From Treponema sp. OMZ 838 (GTDB lineage: Bacteria > Spirochaetota > Spirochaetia > Treponematales > Treponemataceae), in the NCBI RefSeq assembly GCF_000775995.1, contig NZ_CP009227.1, positions 2,276,296 to 2,340,295 of the forward strand: a DNA stretch of 64,000 bases. Reading direction: 5' to 3'. Below are positions 39,892-49,049 of this stretch, piece after piece. The notes under the pieces were generated by a model, which saw only the letters and a list, made by a program, of their open reading frames with translations, searched no databases and was not told the DNA's origin. Position 1 is the first letter of the stretch, and each line of letters begins with the position of its first letter. The position numbers and the translations under genes are program-made.

Positions 39892-40686
39892 ATGACCGAT
39901 AGGGAATGGCAGGCTTTTTCCGTATTTAGAACCGACTTTAAAGCGGTATGCCGGCAATGGCTTAACCGGTGCGGCTATGAGTATTCAGCACCTGATGAAA
40001 CAACGTCATCGGTAGAAAGGTCGGCGAACCGCGGAAAGCTGCATCTATTACAGCAGGCTGCTGCAGCTGATAACAAGACTCCCGCTTATCCGCAAGAAAC
40101 GCCCATTGTGTATAACCATAGCTTGGACGAAGTGCAAGCCTCAGATAGGATAAAACTGATTATCATCAGCGATAATCCGGGAAAAAACGAGCAGCTGCAT
40201 AAAAATCAACGCTATCTGGTAGGGCAGGCGGGGAAGGTTGCAGAAGGTTTTTTCCGCCGCAATCCCGAACTCGCTATTGATTTTAGACGTGAAGTCATTA
40301 TTCTTAATAAAACTCCCGTTCATACGGCAAAGACAAAGGAGCTTAATTACCTGCTCAAGCACGGCGGCGAACAATTCCGCAATCTTTTTGAGGAAACGCA
40401 AGAATGGCTTGCTGCCAATACCGCCGCCCTGCAACGAGTGCTCGGTTGTCCGTTCTGGCTGGTAGGATACGGCGAATTACGGAAGAAATCTCTTTTTACC
40501 GCTTATGCGGAAGAATTGCGGCGGCAGTACGGCGGGAAGTCCGAGGCTCCCGTCTATGTATTTCAGCATTTTTCGATGAATTGTTTTGCTATCGATTTTA
40601 AAAAATTGAGCGATGCGCATACGTCTACGGCAGAAAATCTTAGGGCAATAGGTTTACTGCACCGTAAAGAGATCCTAGGGTGGTGA
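39892..40686 (+). CDS. Uracil-DNA glycosylase superfamily-like protein
   Basis: A 264-residue protein. The segment IIISDNPGKNEQLHKNQRYLVGQAGKVAEGFF resembles the family motif G-x-x-P-G-x-N-E...(F/L)VGxAG; ILNKTPVHT would correspond to the middle motif and QHFSMN to the C-terminal H-containing motif. Catalysis is unproven because the key acidic and histidine residues differ from standard UDG. The N-terminal 60 residues are unrelated to this. A DNA repair or related nucleic-acid role is tentative. Confidence 0.45.
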   Translation: MTDREWQAFSVFRTDFKAVCRQWLNRCGYEYSAPDETTSSVERSANRGKLHLLQQAAAADNKTPAYPQETPIVYNHSLDEVQASDRIKLIIISDNPGKNEQLHKNQRYLVGQAGKVAEGFFRRNPELAIDFRREVIILNKTPVHTAKTKELNYLLKHGGEQFRNLFEETQEWLAANTAALQRVLGCPFWLVGYGELRKKSLFTAYAEELRRQYGGKSEAPVYVFQHFSMNCFAIDFKKLSDAHTSTAENLRAIGLLHRKEILGW

Positions 40687-40696
40687 TGAGGATATA

Positions 40697-41257
40697 ATGA
40701 TGCTGAAAGGGTATAGTGTAAGAAAGGCGGAGCAGGGAGATTTAGCTGCGGTCATGCAGGTTGAACGGCAAAGCTTTGAAGAAAACATCGTTGAGGATGA
40801 AAGTGTGTTTGCCGACCGCATCGCGTATGCTTCCGACTGCAATTATGTTCTTGTTAAAACGGGTACGCAATCGGTATGCGGTTACTTTACAGCTGAACTG
40901 TGGGATTCCTCACAGATTGGAGTAGATGCATTTGCGTTGGGGCATTCGGTACGGGAACGTCATCAGTCTACAGGAACAGCGCTGTATATTTCTTCCTTTG
41001 CATTGTTGCCGGATGTGCGCGGGCAAAGCATTGCCGAAAAATTTTTTGCAGCTTCTATAGAACGCATTGCTGCCGTTTTTCCGCAGTTGGAGCGGATCAT
41101 TCTGCTTGTGCATGAAGACTGGCATAAGGCCATCCGGATTTATGAAAAACAAGGCTTTATCCGCACACAGGTTTTAGACCGGTTTGCATGGTTCGGGGAT
41201 AAGCAGGCGTTTATCTACGAAAAAATGATAGGCGCTTTTAAAAACTCCAGCTTTTAG
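40697..41257 (+). CDS. GNAT-family N-acetyltransferase
   Basis: A 186-residue acetyltransferase. The acetyl-CoA binding motif A lies near LYISSFALLPDVRGQSIAEKFFAASIERI, and the C-terminal YEKQGFIRTQ segment matches the RimI-like end. N-acetylates an unknown amine, possibly a protein N-terminus. GAGGA precedes the ATG. Confidence 0.82.
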   Translation: MMLKGYSVRKAEQGDLAAVMQVERQSFEENIVEDESVFADRIAYASDCNYVLVKTGTQSVCGYFTAELWDSSQIGVDAFALGHSVRERHQSTGTALYISSFALLPDVRGQSIAEKFFAASIERIAAVFPQLERIILLVHEDWHKAIRIYEKQGFIRTQVLDRFAWFGDKQAFIYEKMIGAFKNSSF

Positions 41258-41280
41258 AGGTTCCCCATATTGTTTCCTGC

Positions 41281-44139
41281 TTAGTGGAAATCTCCCCAGC
41301 AGCTGCCCGCTTCGATGCTGACACGAAGCGGGACGGCAAGCTCGACGACGTGTTCCATCTCTTGTTTTAACAGTGCTTTGACGGTATCGACTTCCGCATC
41401 GGGCGCTTCGAGGATTAGCTCATCGTGTACCTGTAACAGAAGACGCGCCTTTAACTGCTGTTGTTTTAATGCGCGGTCTACACGCAGCATTGCCGTTTTG
41501 ACGATATCGGCGGCGGAGCCTTGAATGGGCGTGTTGATGGCAATTCGCTCCGCTGCGGCGCGCTGTGTTTGATTCCGGCTGTTGATGGCGTTGATATATC
41601 GCCGTCTGCCCATCAGTGTTTCCACAAAGCCTTTTTCCGCGGCTGACTCTTTGAGCGTTTCCATAAAGGCGGATACTCCCGAATAGGTGGTAAAATAGCG
41701 GGTAATAAACTCCGCCGCCTCGGTGCGGGATATGCGCAGTTGATTGGCGAGCCTGAATGCGCTCATACCGTACATCACTCCGAAGTTAATTACCTTTGCA
41801 ATGCGGCGCATATCGGGGACAACGTTTTCGACCGGCACGTTAAAGATGAGCGCAGCCGTCGCCGCGTGGACATCGGTTCCGTGCCGAAATGCCTTTACTA
41901 AATTTTCATCCTGCGAAAAATGAGCGAGGATAACCAGCTCGATTTGTGCATAGTCGGCGGAAATCAGCTTACAGCCGTCCGCTGCGTAGAATGCCTTGCG
42001 GATTTTGCGGCCTTCTTCTCCTCTGATCGGAATATTCTGCAAATTGGGATCGCGGCTCGAAAGTCTCCCCGTCGCGGTTCCCGTCTGAATAAAACTGGTG
42101 TGTATCCGCCCGTGTGTATCGGCAAGTAGGGGTAACGCATCGGCGTAACCCGATTTCAGTTTTGCGGAGGCGCGGTAATCGAGAATTTTTGCCGGAAGTT
42201 CATCGATGGTGGCAAGCTCCTCAAGCACGGAAATATCCGTAGAGTAGCCGGTTTTTGTTTTTTTACCGGTCGGCAGCTTCCGTTCGGTGAACAGCACTTC
42301 CTGCAGCTGCTTAGGGGAGGCGATGTTAAAGGGATGGCCGACCAGCTTGTAAATTTCCGCTTCGTCCCGCGCAAGCGTATCCGCCAATTCCTCCGAAAAC
42401 GCGGCGAGCTCTTCTTTTTTAAGGAAGATACCCTGCGCTTCCATATCCGCAAGGAGCGGCATCAGCGGCATTTCAAGCGTTTCAAAAAGCGCGGTGAGGT
42501 TTGCCTGCTCCAAGGCGGGCTTATATAGGTGATATAATTGCAGGGTGAAGTCGGCATCCTCCGCTGCATATTCGGTCGCTTGCGGAAGGGGCACCGCTGC
42601 AAAGGTACGGCCTTTGGGGACGACGTCTTTATAGTTAATGCCCTGCAAGCCGAGCTGCGCTTCGGCAAGGTTCTCCAACCCGAAACTAAGGTTGTCCGGT
42701 TCGAGCAGCCATGCCGCTATCATCGTATCGAAGAGGCGGCAGCCGGCGCTGGTAAAAATCTTTGCCGTCCGCAGCACCTGATAGTCGAATTTGCCGTTGT
42801 GCAGTATCAGAGTGAGTGATTCGTTGCTCCAGAGCCGCGCGAGTAGTTTCTTTGCGGCGGCAAGGGGCATCACGGTGAAGGGCTGTTCCCCCAGTTCGGG
42901 CGCCGGCGCTTTGAGCGGTACGTAGATGCCGGTACCGGCTTTTAAGCTGAGCGAAAATCCGATAAGGGCGTCGTACAGCGGATTGAGGCCGGTGGTTTCG
43001 CAGTCAAAGGCGGCAAAGCCCTGCGCTTCGGCTTCTGCGATAACGGCTTCGAGTTCTGCCGCATCCGTTACGGTGCGGTACTCGCCGGTATTTTTACGGA
43101 GCTCCGCCGGTGTTGTACCGGTACCGGCGGACGAGGCTGCTTTGCCGCGGGAAATCGCATCGCCTGTACCGGAACCGTTCTCTACCGAACTGCTACCCGC
43201 TGAACCGCCGGCTGCTGCGGTATTGGGCGCGGCTGCTGCACCAGCCATGCCTGCTTCTTCGGCGGCCTTTGTGTACAATTCCCCGAGGCGCGGCAGCTCA
43301 TATTCTTTCAGCAGCGCAGCCGCCTCCGTGTAGTGCAGCGCATCGCAGCGGTAATCCTCAATCGAGCCTTCGATGGGAATATCGGCGGCAAGCGTTATCA
43401 GTTTTTTTGAAAAATAGGCGCTCTCTTTTCCGGCAGCCAATTTCTTTTGTACGGCTCCCGCAATGGAATCGATATGTTCATACACAGCGTCGAGCGTACC
43501 GTAATCCTGCAAAAGTTTTACAGCCGTTTTGGGGCCGATGCCTTTTACGCCGGGGACATTATCCGAAGCATCGCCGATGAGCGAAAGATAATCGAGCATC
43601 TGTGCAGGCGCAACCCCCCAATGCTCCTTAACCTCTTCGATGCCGCAGTGCGCCAAGGCTTCACTCTTATCGGGTTTAAGCACCGAAACAAACTCTCCTA
43701 CAAGCTGCGCTAAGTCTTTATCTCCGGAGATGATAACACAGCGGCGGCCTTCTTGTGCAGCGCGGCAGGCAAGGGTTGCGATAATATCATCAGCCTCAAA
43801 ACCGTCTTTGCGGAGGCAGGCGATACCAAGCGTTGTCAATATTTTTTCGATATGCGGAATCTGCGCGTGCAAATCTTCCGGCGTCTTGTCGCGGGTTGCT
43901 TTGTATTCGGGGTACCATTCGTGCCGAAAGGTCGGCGTGCGGGAATCGAAGGCTGCAAGAAAATACTGCGGCCGGTATGTTTTTAAAATCATCGCAAGAC
44001 TTCTAAAAAAGCCGTAAAGAGCGGAAACGTTTTCGCCCGCCTTATTGGTCAACGGATGGCTGACAAAAGCGAAGTAAGAGCGGTAAATTAAGCCGTAGGA
44101 ATCAAGCAGGTAGAGCGTATCTTGTGTATGCTGTGTCAT
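41281..44139 (-). CDS. polA: DNA polymerase I
   Basis: A 952-residue three-domain polymerase. The 5'-3' exonuclease occupies about residues 1-290 (FAAFDSRTPTFRHEWYPEYKATR). The 3'-5' exonuclease looks active: ExoI FDCETTG, ExoII LILHNGKFDYQVL and ExoIII YAAEDADFTLQ. The polymerase has motif A ADYAQIELVILAHF, motif B RRIAKVINFGVMYG and motif C QVHDELILE. Odd: residues about 290-345 are an alanine, glycine and serine-rich linker between the first two domains. It diverges from pyrG, with both predicted starts close to the ATG. Confidence 0.97.
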   Translation of the reverse strand: MTQHTQDTLYLLDSYGLIYRSYFAFVSHPLTNKAGENVSALYGFFRSLAMILKTYRPQYFLAAFDSRTPTFRHEWYPEYKATRDKTPEDLHAQIPHIEKILTTLGIACLRKDGFEADDIIATLACRAAQEGRRCVIISGDKDLAQLVGEFVSVLKPDKSEALAHCGIEEVKEHWGVAPAQMLDYLSLIGDASDNVPGVKGIGPKTAVKLLQDYGTLDAVYEHIDSIAGAVQKKLAAGKESAYFSKKLITLAADIPIEGSIEDYRCDALHYTEAAALLKEYELPRLGELYTKAAEEAGMAGAAAAPNTAAAGGSAGSSSVENGSGTGDAISRGKAASSAGTGTTPAELRKNTGEYRTVTDAAELEAVIAEAEAQGFAAFDCETTGLNPLYDALIGFSLSLKAGTGIYVPLKAPAPELGEQPFTVMPLAAAKKLLARLWSNESLTLILHNGKFDYQVLRTAKIFTSAGCRLFDTMIAAWLLEPDNLSFGLENLAEAQLGLQGINYKDVVPKGRTFAAVPLPQATEYAAEDADFTLQLYHLYKPALEQANLTALFETLEMPLMPLLADMEAQGIFLKKEELAAFSEELADTLARDEAEIYKLVGHPFNIASPKQLQEVLFTERKLPTGKKTKTGYSTDISVLEELATIDELPAKILDYRASAKLKSGYADALPLLADTHGRIHTSFIQTGTATGRLSSRDPNLQNIPIRGEEGRKIRKAFYAADGCKLISADYAQIELVILAHFSQDENLVKAFRHGTDVHAATAALIFNVPVENVVPDMRRIAKVINFGVMYGMSAFRLANQLRISRTEAAEFITRYFTTYSGVSAFMETLKESAAEKGFVETLMGRRRYINAINSRNQTQRAAAERIAINTPIQGSAADIVKTAMLRVDRALKQQQLKARLLLQVHDELILEAPDAEVDTVKALLKQEMEHVVELAVPLRVSIEAGSCWGDFH

Positions 44140-44146
44140 GGAGATG

Positions 44147-44154
44147 AGTGTATC
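44147..44154 (-). promoter_or_regulatory. polA: polA extended -10 promoter
   Basis: On the minus strand TGATACACT places TACACT at 44152-44147, ending 7 bases before ATG 44139. The -35 region is weak. The resulting mRNA would be leaderless or nearly so. Confidence 0.4.
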
Positions 44155-44220
44155 ATAAAACGCCCCGCAGTCATAGCGGAGGGGGATTTCACGATGCTGT
44201 GTTCGGCAAGGGCATATTGA

Positions 44221-44249
44221 TTGCGGAAGCCCTCATAATATGCTATAGT
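44221..44249 (+). promoter_or_regulatory. pyrG: pyrG promoter with an extended -10 close to the ATG
   Basis: TTGCGG (44221-44226), 17-base spacer, then TGCTATAGT with -10 TATAGT at 44244-44249. Seven bases remain before ATG 44257, so transcription probably starts at or one base before the ATG. No SD is present. Confidence 0.5.
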
Positions 44250-44256
44250 AGCGTAC

Positions 44257-45858
44257 ATGATGAAAGCTCGTTTTATTTTTATTACCGGCGGGGTTGTTTC
44301 TTCCCTTGGAAAAGGCATTACCGCGGCATCTATCGGACTTTTGCTGAAGAGCAGAGGTTTTTCGGTTATCAATCAAAAGTTTGATCCTTATCTGAATATT
44401 GATCCGGGGACAATGAACCCCTATCAGCATGGAGAAGTTTTTGTAACGGAGGACGGCGGAGAAACCGACCTTGACCTCGGTCATTACGAACGATTCACTG
44501 ATGTTGCTTTGCATAAATTTAACAGCCACACAGCCGGAAAAGTGTATCTTTCCATTTTAGATCATGAACGGGCTGGGGACTATTGCGGAGCGACCGTACA
44601 GGTTATCCCGCATGTTACCGACGAAATTAAACACCGCATTATGCAGACGGCGGAAGAAACCGGCAGCGATATTGTCATTACGGAAATAGGCGGTACGGTC
44701 GGCGACATCGAATCGCTCCCTTTTATAGAAGCAATTCGGCAAATTAGGAACACGGTCGGCAGGGAACACTGCCTTTTTATTCACCTCGGGCTTTTACCGT
44801 ACTTAAAAGAATGCGGTGAGATTAAAACCAAACCCATGCAGCATAGCGTTAAAGAGCTGCTCGGCTTCGGAATTCAGCCCGATATTATTATGTGCCGCAG
44901 CGAAAAAAGGCTCAGCAAATCAATTCGTGAAAAGCTCAGCCTTTTTTGCAATGTCAGCCAAGACGCCATTATCGAAAACCTTACTGCAAAATCCATCTAC
45001 GAAGTTCCATTGATGCTGGAAGATGGCAACCTCGGTAAAAAAATATGTGAGCTTTTCAATATTCCCAATCCTGAACCCGATTTACAGTCGTGGAAGGAAA
45101 TGGTTGAATCCTATTATCATCCCGAAAAAGAAGTAACGGTTGCGCTTGTCGGCAAATACACCGAGCTGCCCGATGCGTATTTAAGCGTAAGCGAAGCGTT
45201 GACCGCTGCTGGTGTCTATCACCGCGCACGTGTAAAGCAGCTATGGATTGACGCAGCAAAGATTACGGATGCGGCAAAGACTGAAGAGCTGTTAAAGGAT
45301 GCGCAGGCGATTATCGTTCCGGGCGGTTTCGGCGAACGCGGGATTGAAGGGATGGTGCTTACTGCGGAATATGCACGCAGCAAGGGCGTTCCCTATTTCG
45401 GTATTTGCCTTGGAATGCAGATTGCCGTTATCGAATTTGCCCGCCATGTACTCGGGATGGAACGCGCGCATTCCTCTGAATTTATCAAAAATTGCGAGCC
45501 GGTCATCGATTTAATGCCCGATCAAAAAGACGTGCAGCTCGGCGGTACGCTCAGGCTCGGTTCTTTCCGCTGCATGGTTGCGGAAAACAGCAAGGCGGAA
45601 CAGGCATATAAAATGCACGAAATCAGTGAACGCCACCGGCACCGCTATGAATTTAACAATTTGTACCGCAGCCGGTTTGAAAACTCCGATATGCTGCTTT
45701 CGGGAATCAATCCGGAACGTAATTTGGTGGAAATCGTCGAGCTGAAAAATCATCCGTGGTTTTTAGCGGTGCAGTTCCATCCCGAATTTGCCTCCCGTCC
45801 CAATAAACCGCATCCGCTGTTCCGCGACTTTATCGGAGCGGCGCTGACGCGAATCTAA
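44257..45858 (+). CDS. pyrG: CTP synthase
   Basis: A 533-residue enzyme making CTP from UTP, ATP and glutamine. The synthetase domain has [17 protein letters not shown] and [11 protein letters not shown]; the glutamine amidotransferase domain has GGFGERG, the catalytic cysteine in FGICLGMQ and [10 protein letters not shown]. Length is normal. It follows a very short upstream region shared with the divergent polA. Confidence 0.97.
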   Translation: MMKARFIFITGGVVSSLGKGITAASIGLLLKSRGFSVINQKFDPYLNIDPGTMNPYQHGEVFVTEDGGETDLDLGHYERFTDVALHKFNSHTAGKVYLSILDHERAGDYCGATVQVIPHVTDEIKHRIMQTAEETGSDIVITEIGGTVGDIESLPFIEAIRQIRNTVGREHCLFIHLGLLPYLKECGEIKTKPMQHSVKELLGFGIQPDIIMCRSEKRLSKSIREKLSLFCNVSQDAIIENLTAKSIYEVPLMLEDGNLGKKICELFNIPNPEPDLQSWKEMVESYYHPEKEVTVALVGKYTELPDAYLSVSEALTAAGVYHRARVKQLWIDAAKITDAAKTEELLKDAQAIIVPGGFGERGIEGMVLTAEYARSKGVPYFGICLGMQIAVIEFARHVLGMERAHSSEFIKNCEPVIDLMPDQKDVQLGGTLRLGSFRCMVAENSKAEQAYKMHEISERHRHRYEFNNLYRSRFENSDMLLSGINPERNLVEIVELKNHPWFLAVQFHPEFASRPNKPHPLFRDFIGAALTRI

Positions 45859-45870
45859 GGTTCTATCCAT

Positions 45871-46326
45871 ATGATTGAATTGTCAATGTTATTAGCACTT
45901 TATACGCCGTGGTTCTGGTTCGGTATTGCAGTCATCTGTGCAGTGATCGAGGGAATGACACTCGGTTTAACGACGGTATGGTTTTCGCTCAGCGCCGTAT
46001 TGATGATTTTTATCTCTATGCTGCATCCGCCGTTTTATGCGCAGTGCATTTTATTTGCGCTTGTTGCGCTTCTATTGCTCTTTTTCACCCGTCCCATTGC
46101 GTTGAAGTTTTTACATACAAAGCGAGTAAAGACCAATGCGGATAGCCTTATCGGTAAAAAAGCACTTGTACTGCAAACCATTACCGAGTTTGAAAAGGGG
46201 CAGGTTAAAATCAACGGTATGGTATGGACTGCCGCTTCAACCGGCGGCGCAGACATACCTACCGGAGAGGAATGTATCATCGAAAAGATAGAGGGTGTTA
46301 CCCTCATTGTAAAAAAGATAGAATAG
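45871..46326 (+). CDS. NfeD-family membrane protein
   Basis: A 151-residue protein with two or three membrane helices in the first 75 residues and a C-terminal small beta-barrel (about residues 90-150: GKKALVLQTITEFEKGQVKINGMVWTAAS) of the NfeD OB fold. NfeD proteins work with SPFH proteins; an SPFH gene follows 55 bases on. The pair likely organises membrane microdomains or proteases. Confidence 0.88.
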   Translation: MIELSMLLALYTPWFWFGIAVICAVIEGMTLGLTTVWFSLSAVLMIFISMLHPPFYAQCILFALVALLLLFFTRPIALKFLHTKRVKTNADSLIGKKALVLQTITEFEKGQVKINGMVWTAASTGGADIPTGEECIIEKIEGVTLIVKKIE

Positions 46327-46365
46327 GGAATTCCTAAAGATTAAACTGAGTGTTTAGAAGTTCCC
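46326..46365. repeat. Palindrome after the NfeD gene (family A)
   Basis: GGGAA (46326-46330) and TTCCC (46361-46365) are outer arms; CTAAA and TTTAG are inner arms. It begins right at the NfeD stop. Similar to other family A hairpins. Confidence 0.4.
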
Positions 46366-46381
46366 AATAGCGAGGTCTATT

Positions 46382-47260
46382 ATGTGGATTGCTTTTGCAT
46401 TAATTGTGTTCGTACTCATTCTGCTTATTTTGAATATCAGAATTGTACCGCAGTCTCAGTCGTTCATTATCGAACGGCTCGGCGGCTATTTCCAGTCATG
46501 GGAAGTCGGTCTACACGTTAAGATGCCGTTTGTCGATCGAATCGCCAATAAGGTGTCGCTCAAAGAACGGGTGCTCGATTTTAAGCCGCAGCCGGTTATT
46601 ACGAAGGATAACGTTACCATGATGATCGATACGGTTATCTATTTTCAGATTACCGACCCGAAGCTCTATACCTACGGTGTTGAAAATCCGATGAATGCGA
46701 TTGAAAACCTGTCGGCAACGACTCTGCGGAATATTATCGGTGAATTGGAACTTGACGGCACGCTGACAAGCCGCGATGTTATCAATACCCGTATGCGCAG
46801 CATTCTGGATGAGGCGACCGATCCGTGGGGTATTAAGGTAAACCGTGTAGAAGTAAAGAATATCATTCCTCCTGAATCCATTCAGGAAGCAATGGAAAAG
46901 CAGATGCGTGCAGAACGTGAACGGCGTGAAGCTATCCTTATCGCAGAGGGTCAAAAGCAGTCCTCTATTCTGGTGGCGGAAGGAAAAAAGGCGTCGATGA
47001 TTTTACAGGCCGAAGCGGAAAAAGAATCCGCTATTTGCAGAGCGCAGGGTGAGGCTGAGGCAATTTTGGCTATTCAAAAGGCAACGGCTGAAGGTTTGAA
47101 TCTTATTAAGAATGTCGGTGCCGATTCCGCACTGATTAAACTGCGCAGTCTCGAAGCCTTTGAAAAAGTAGCCGACGGAAAATCGACGAAAATTATTATT
47201 CCTGCGGATATTCAGAATATGGCGGGGCTTGTGTCGGGCATTGCTGAAGTGCTCAAATAA
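46382..47260 (+). CDS. SPFH/Band 7 protein (QmcA-like)
   Basis: A 292-residue protein. One N-terminal helix is followed by a band 7 domain (QSFIIERLGGYFQSWEVGLHVKMPFVDRI) and a coiled C-terminal region (KQMRAERERREAILIAEGQKQS). It matches the stomatin/QmcA type and pairs with the upstream NfeD gene. Distinct from HflK/HflC at 14740-16676. Confidence 0.88.
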   Translation: MWIAFALIVFVLILLILNIRIVPQSQSFIIERLGGYFQSWEVGLHVKMPFVDRIANKVSLKERVLDFKPQPVITKDNVTMMIDTVIYFQITDPKLYTYGVENPMNAIENLSATTLRNIIGELELDGTLTSRDVINTRMRSILDEATDPWGIKVNRVEVKNIIPPESIQEAMEKQMRAERERREAILIAEGQKQSSILVAEGKKASMILQAEAEKESAICRAQGEAEAILAIQKATAEGLNLIKNVGADSALIKLRSLEAFEKVADGKSTKIIIPADIQNMAGLVSGIAEVLK

Positions 47261-47284
47261 GCAGCAAAAAATCGGATTATCGTA

Positions 47285-48517
47285 ATGTATCGCCGCAGTC
47301 GTTTTTTTCAGGGACTTTGTATTTTCTTGTGTTCCGTTTTTTCCCTTTGTGCGGTTTCGTGCGGGAAAGACAGAACGGGAAACTTGGAGCGCAAACAGCT
47401 TTTTTCAATAAAATACGGAAATTTTGAAGACCAGCTCGATTTGTTTCAGCTGGCAAGTCCGTATGTCCGTCCCGACAGTCAGCTTGTTATGGATGACGGT
47501 ATCTTTTATCTGAGTAATTCAGGTGCGGGAAAAATCCTCAGGTTGACATCATTCGGCGATTTGTTGGCATTGTACTATAATCCTGATAAAAATCCGCGCC
47601 CGACATTTATCGATGCCGATCAAACCGATAAAATTATGACCCGCAGCGCCGTGCCGTATCCGCTCAATCATCCGACGTATCTTGCCGTAACGCCAAACAA
47701 AAATCTGTTTGCCGTCGATACGGTCAACGAAGAACGTATTGAGTACGATCAGACGGAAAATCTTGTGCTGCGTGATACGGTCATTCATTTTAGTGATACG
47801 GGGGAATTTGTGGATACTGTCGGGCAAGAAGGTGTCGGCGGTACTCCCTTTCCGCCCATCGAAGGGCTTTATGCGGATGCAAATAACGGTATTATTGTAG
47901 TGTGCCGAACGGAAACCGGTATTCGGGTATACTGGTATGACAATACCGGCAGCTTGCTGTATAAAATTCCCATCGCGTTTAGCGGATTACCGTCGCCTTA
48001 CACCAACGAAGTAAAGATGTTTTCCAGCCTTGATAAGGCTGTTCCCGATTTTACATCGAAGCGGCTTTATATCAAAGTCGATTATTATCGTGAAGACATC
48101 GATACAGATATCAATGTGAGTGCCGGAATCAGTTATGATAAAAGCTGTCTGTATACGTTTAATATTGAAGACCGGCGGTATGAACGGACTATTGATATCG
48201 CTGCGTATGAAGATACCGAAGACACGAATACCGGCACCCGTCCTGTTAAAAAAGTTTACGGATTGCTTGGTATAACGGCAAATCATTGGTGTTTGTTGAC
48301 AACGCCGCGCTCCGACGGCTATATCCTCGAATTAATCGACTTACATTCAAATAAAATATATACACGGACATTGGCTGTTTCTCCGGATGAACTGGTGTAC
48401 AACGCTTTTTATCTTTCTTCCGACGGTATCTTGTCGGCGCTTCTTGCCGGAGATAAACAGGCAGATATTGTCTGGTGGAAGACAAACACAATTACCGGGG
48501 TATCAAAAAATGAATAA
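47285..48517 (+). CDS. Spirochaete lipoprotein of unknown function (LIC_12708-like)
   Basis: A 410-residue lipoprotein: signal peptide residues 1-26, lipobox AVSC with modified C27. The rest forms repeated beta segments (FYLSNSGAGKILRLTSFGDLLALYY; FAVDTVNEERIEYDQTE) like a propeller. The style resembles a spirochaete-conserved family (LIC_12708 in Leptospira naming, from memory). Lgt is encoded at 8901. The stop overlaps the next start by 8 bases. Confidence 0.75.
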   Translation: MYRRSRFFQGLCIFLCSVFSLCAVSCGKDRTGNLERKQLFSIKYGNFEDQLDLFQLASPYVRPDSQLVMDDGIFYLSNSGAGKILRLTSFGDLLALYYNPDKNPRPTFIDADQTDKIMTRSAVPYPLNHPTYLAVTPNKNLFAVDTVNEERIEYDQTENLVLRDTVIHFSDTGEFVDTVGQEGVGGTPFPPIEGLYADANNGIIVVCRTETGIRVYWYDNTGSLLYKIPIAFSGLPSPYTNEVKMFSSLDKAVPDFTSKRLYIKVDYYREDIDTDINVSAGISYDKSCLYTFNIEDRRYERTIDIAAYEDTEDTNTGTRPVKKVYGLLGITANHWCLLTTPRSDGYILELIDLHSNKIYTRTLAVSPDELVYNAFYLSSDGILSALLAGDKQADIVWWKTNTITGVSKNE

Positions 48518-49049
48518 CCAACCGGATTCGTGGAGCGAGGGCAGTTCATATCTCCGCTATGACCGGAGTGAGCGTTTGAAGCGAGCGCCGGAAGCGGTGC
48601 AGCAGATGTATGAACCCGATTACATAAAAAAAATCAGCTTACTGAAAAGTCTTACCGCAACACGTTCGTCCCGTTCCATGTTATTCGCCATTATTGCCGT
48701 TTTTGCGCTTACGTTTCTCTCTTTTCTCTTAAAAACCGGCCGGCAGTCGGGAAAAATTGAGGGCGTTCCGGTCAAACTGGACTACTTGACCCAACAAAAC
48801 TATCTCTATGTGAATATTTCGTTTGAAGCCACGGAACAAAGTGATGACTATGCGCTGCCGCTTCTTGTCCGTATTACCGCAATAAACCGCGATACGGACG
48901 AAAAGGAAACGAAAACCATTGAAGTGATTTATATCGGCAGCGCGTTAAGTGTGCCGGCTCAATTCCCTGCCCATACTTATAAACAATTGGAAGCAGTTGT
49001 GCTGACGGACGGTAAAGCAATATCGTTGCGGAGTTCCATAAAAAAATGA
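48510..49049 (+). CDS. Single-pass membrane protein of unknown function
   Basis: A 179-residue protein with a polar N-terminus, one membrane helix (about residues 57-74) and a soluble extracytoplasmic C-terminal domain of beta strands. I do not recognise it. The start at 48510 is inside the lipoprotein gene; the frame upstream has no signal of coding. It overlaps mnmA by four bases. Confidence 0.65.
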   Translation: MNNQPDSWSEGSSYLRYDRSERLKRAPEAVQQMYEPDYIKKISLLKSLTATRSSRSMLFAIIAVFALTFLSFLLKTGRQSGKIEGVPVKLDYLTQQNYLYVNISFEATEQSDDYALPLLVRITAINRDTDEKETKTIEVIYIGSALSVPAQFPAHTYKQLEAVVLTDGKAISLRSSIKK

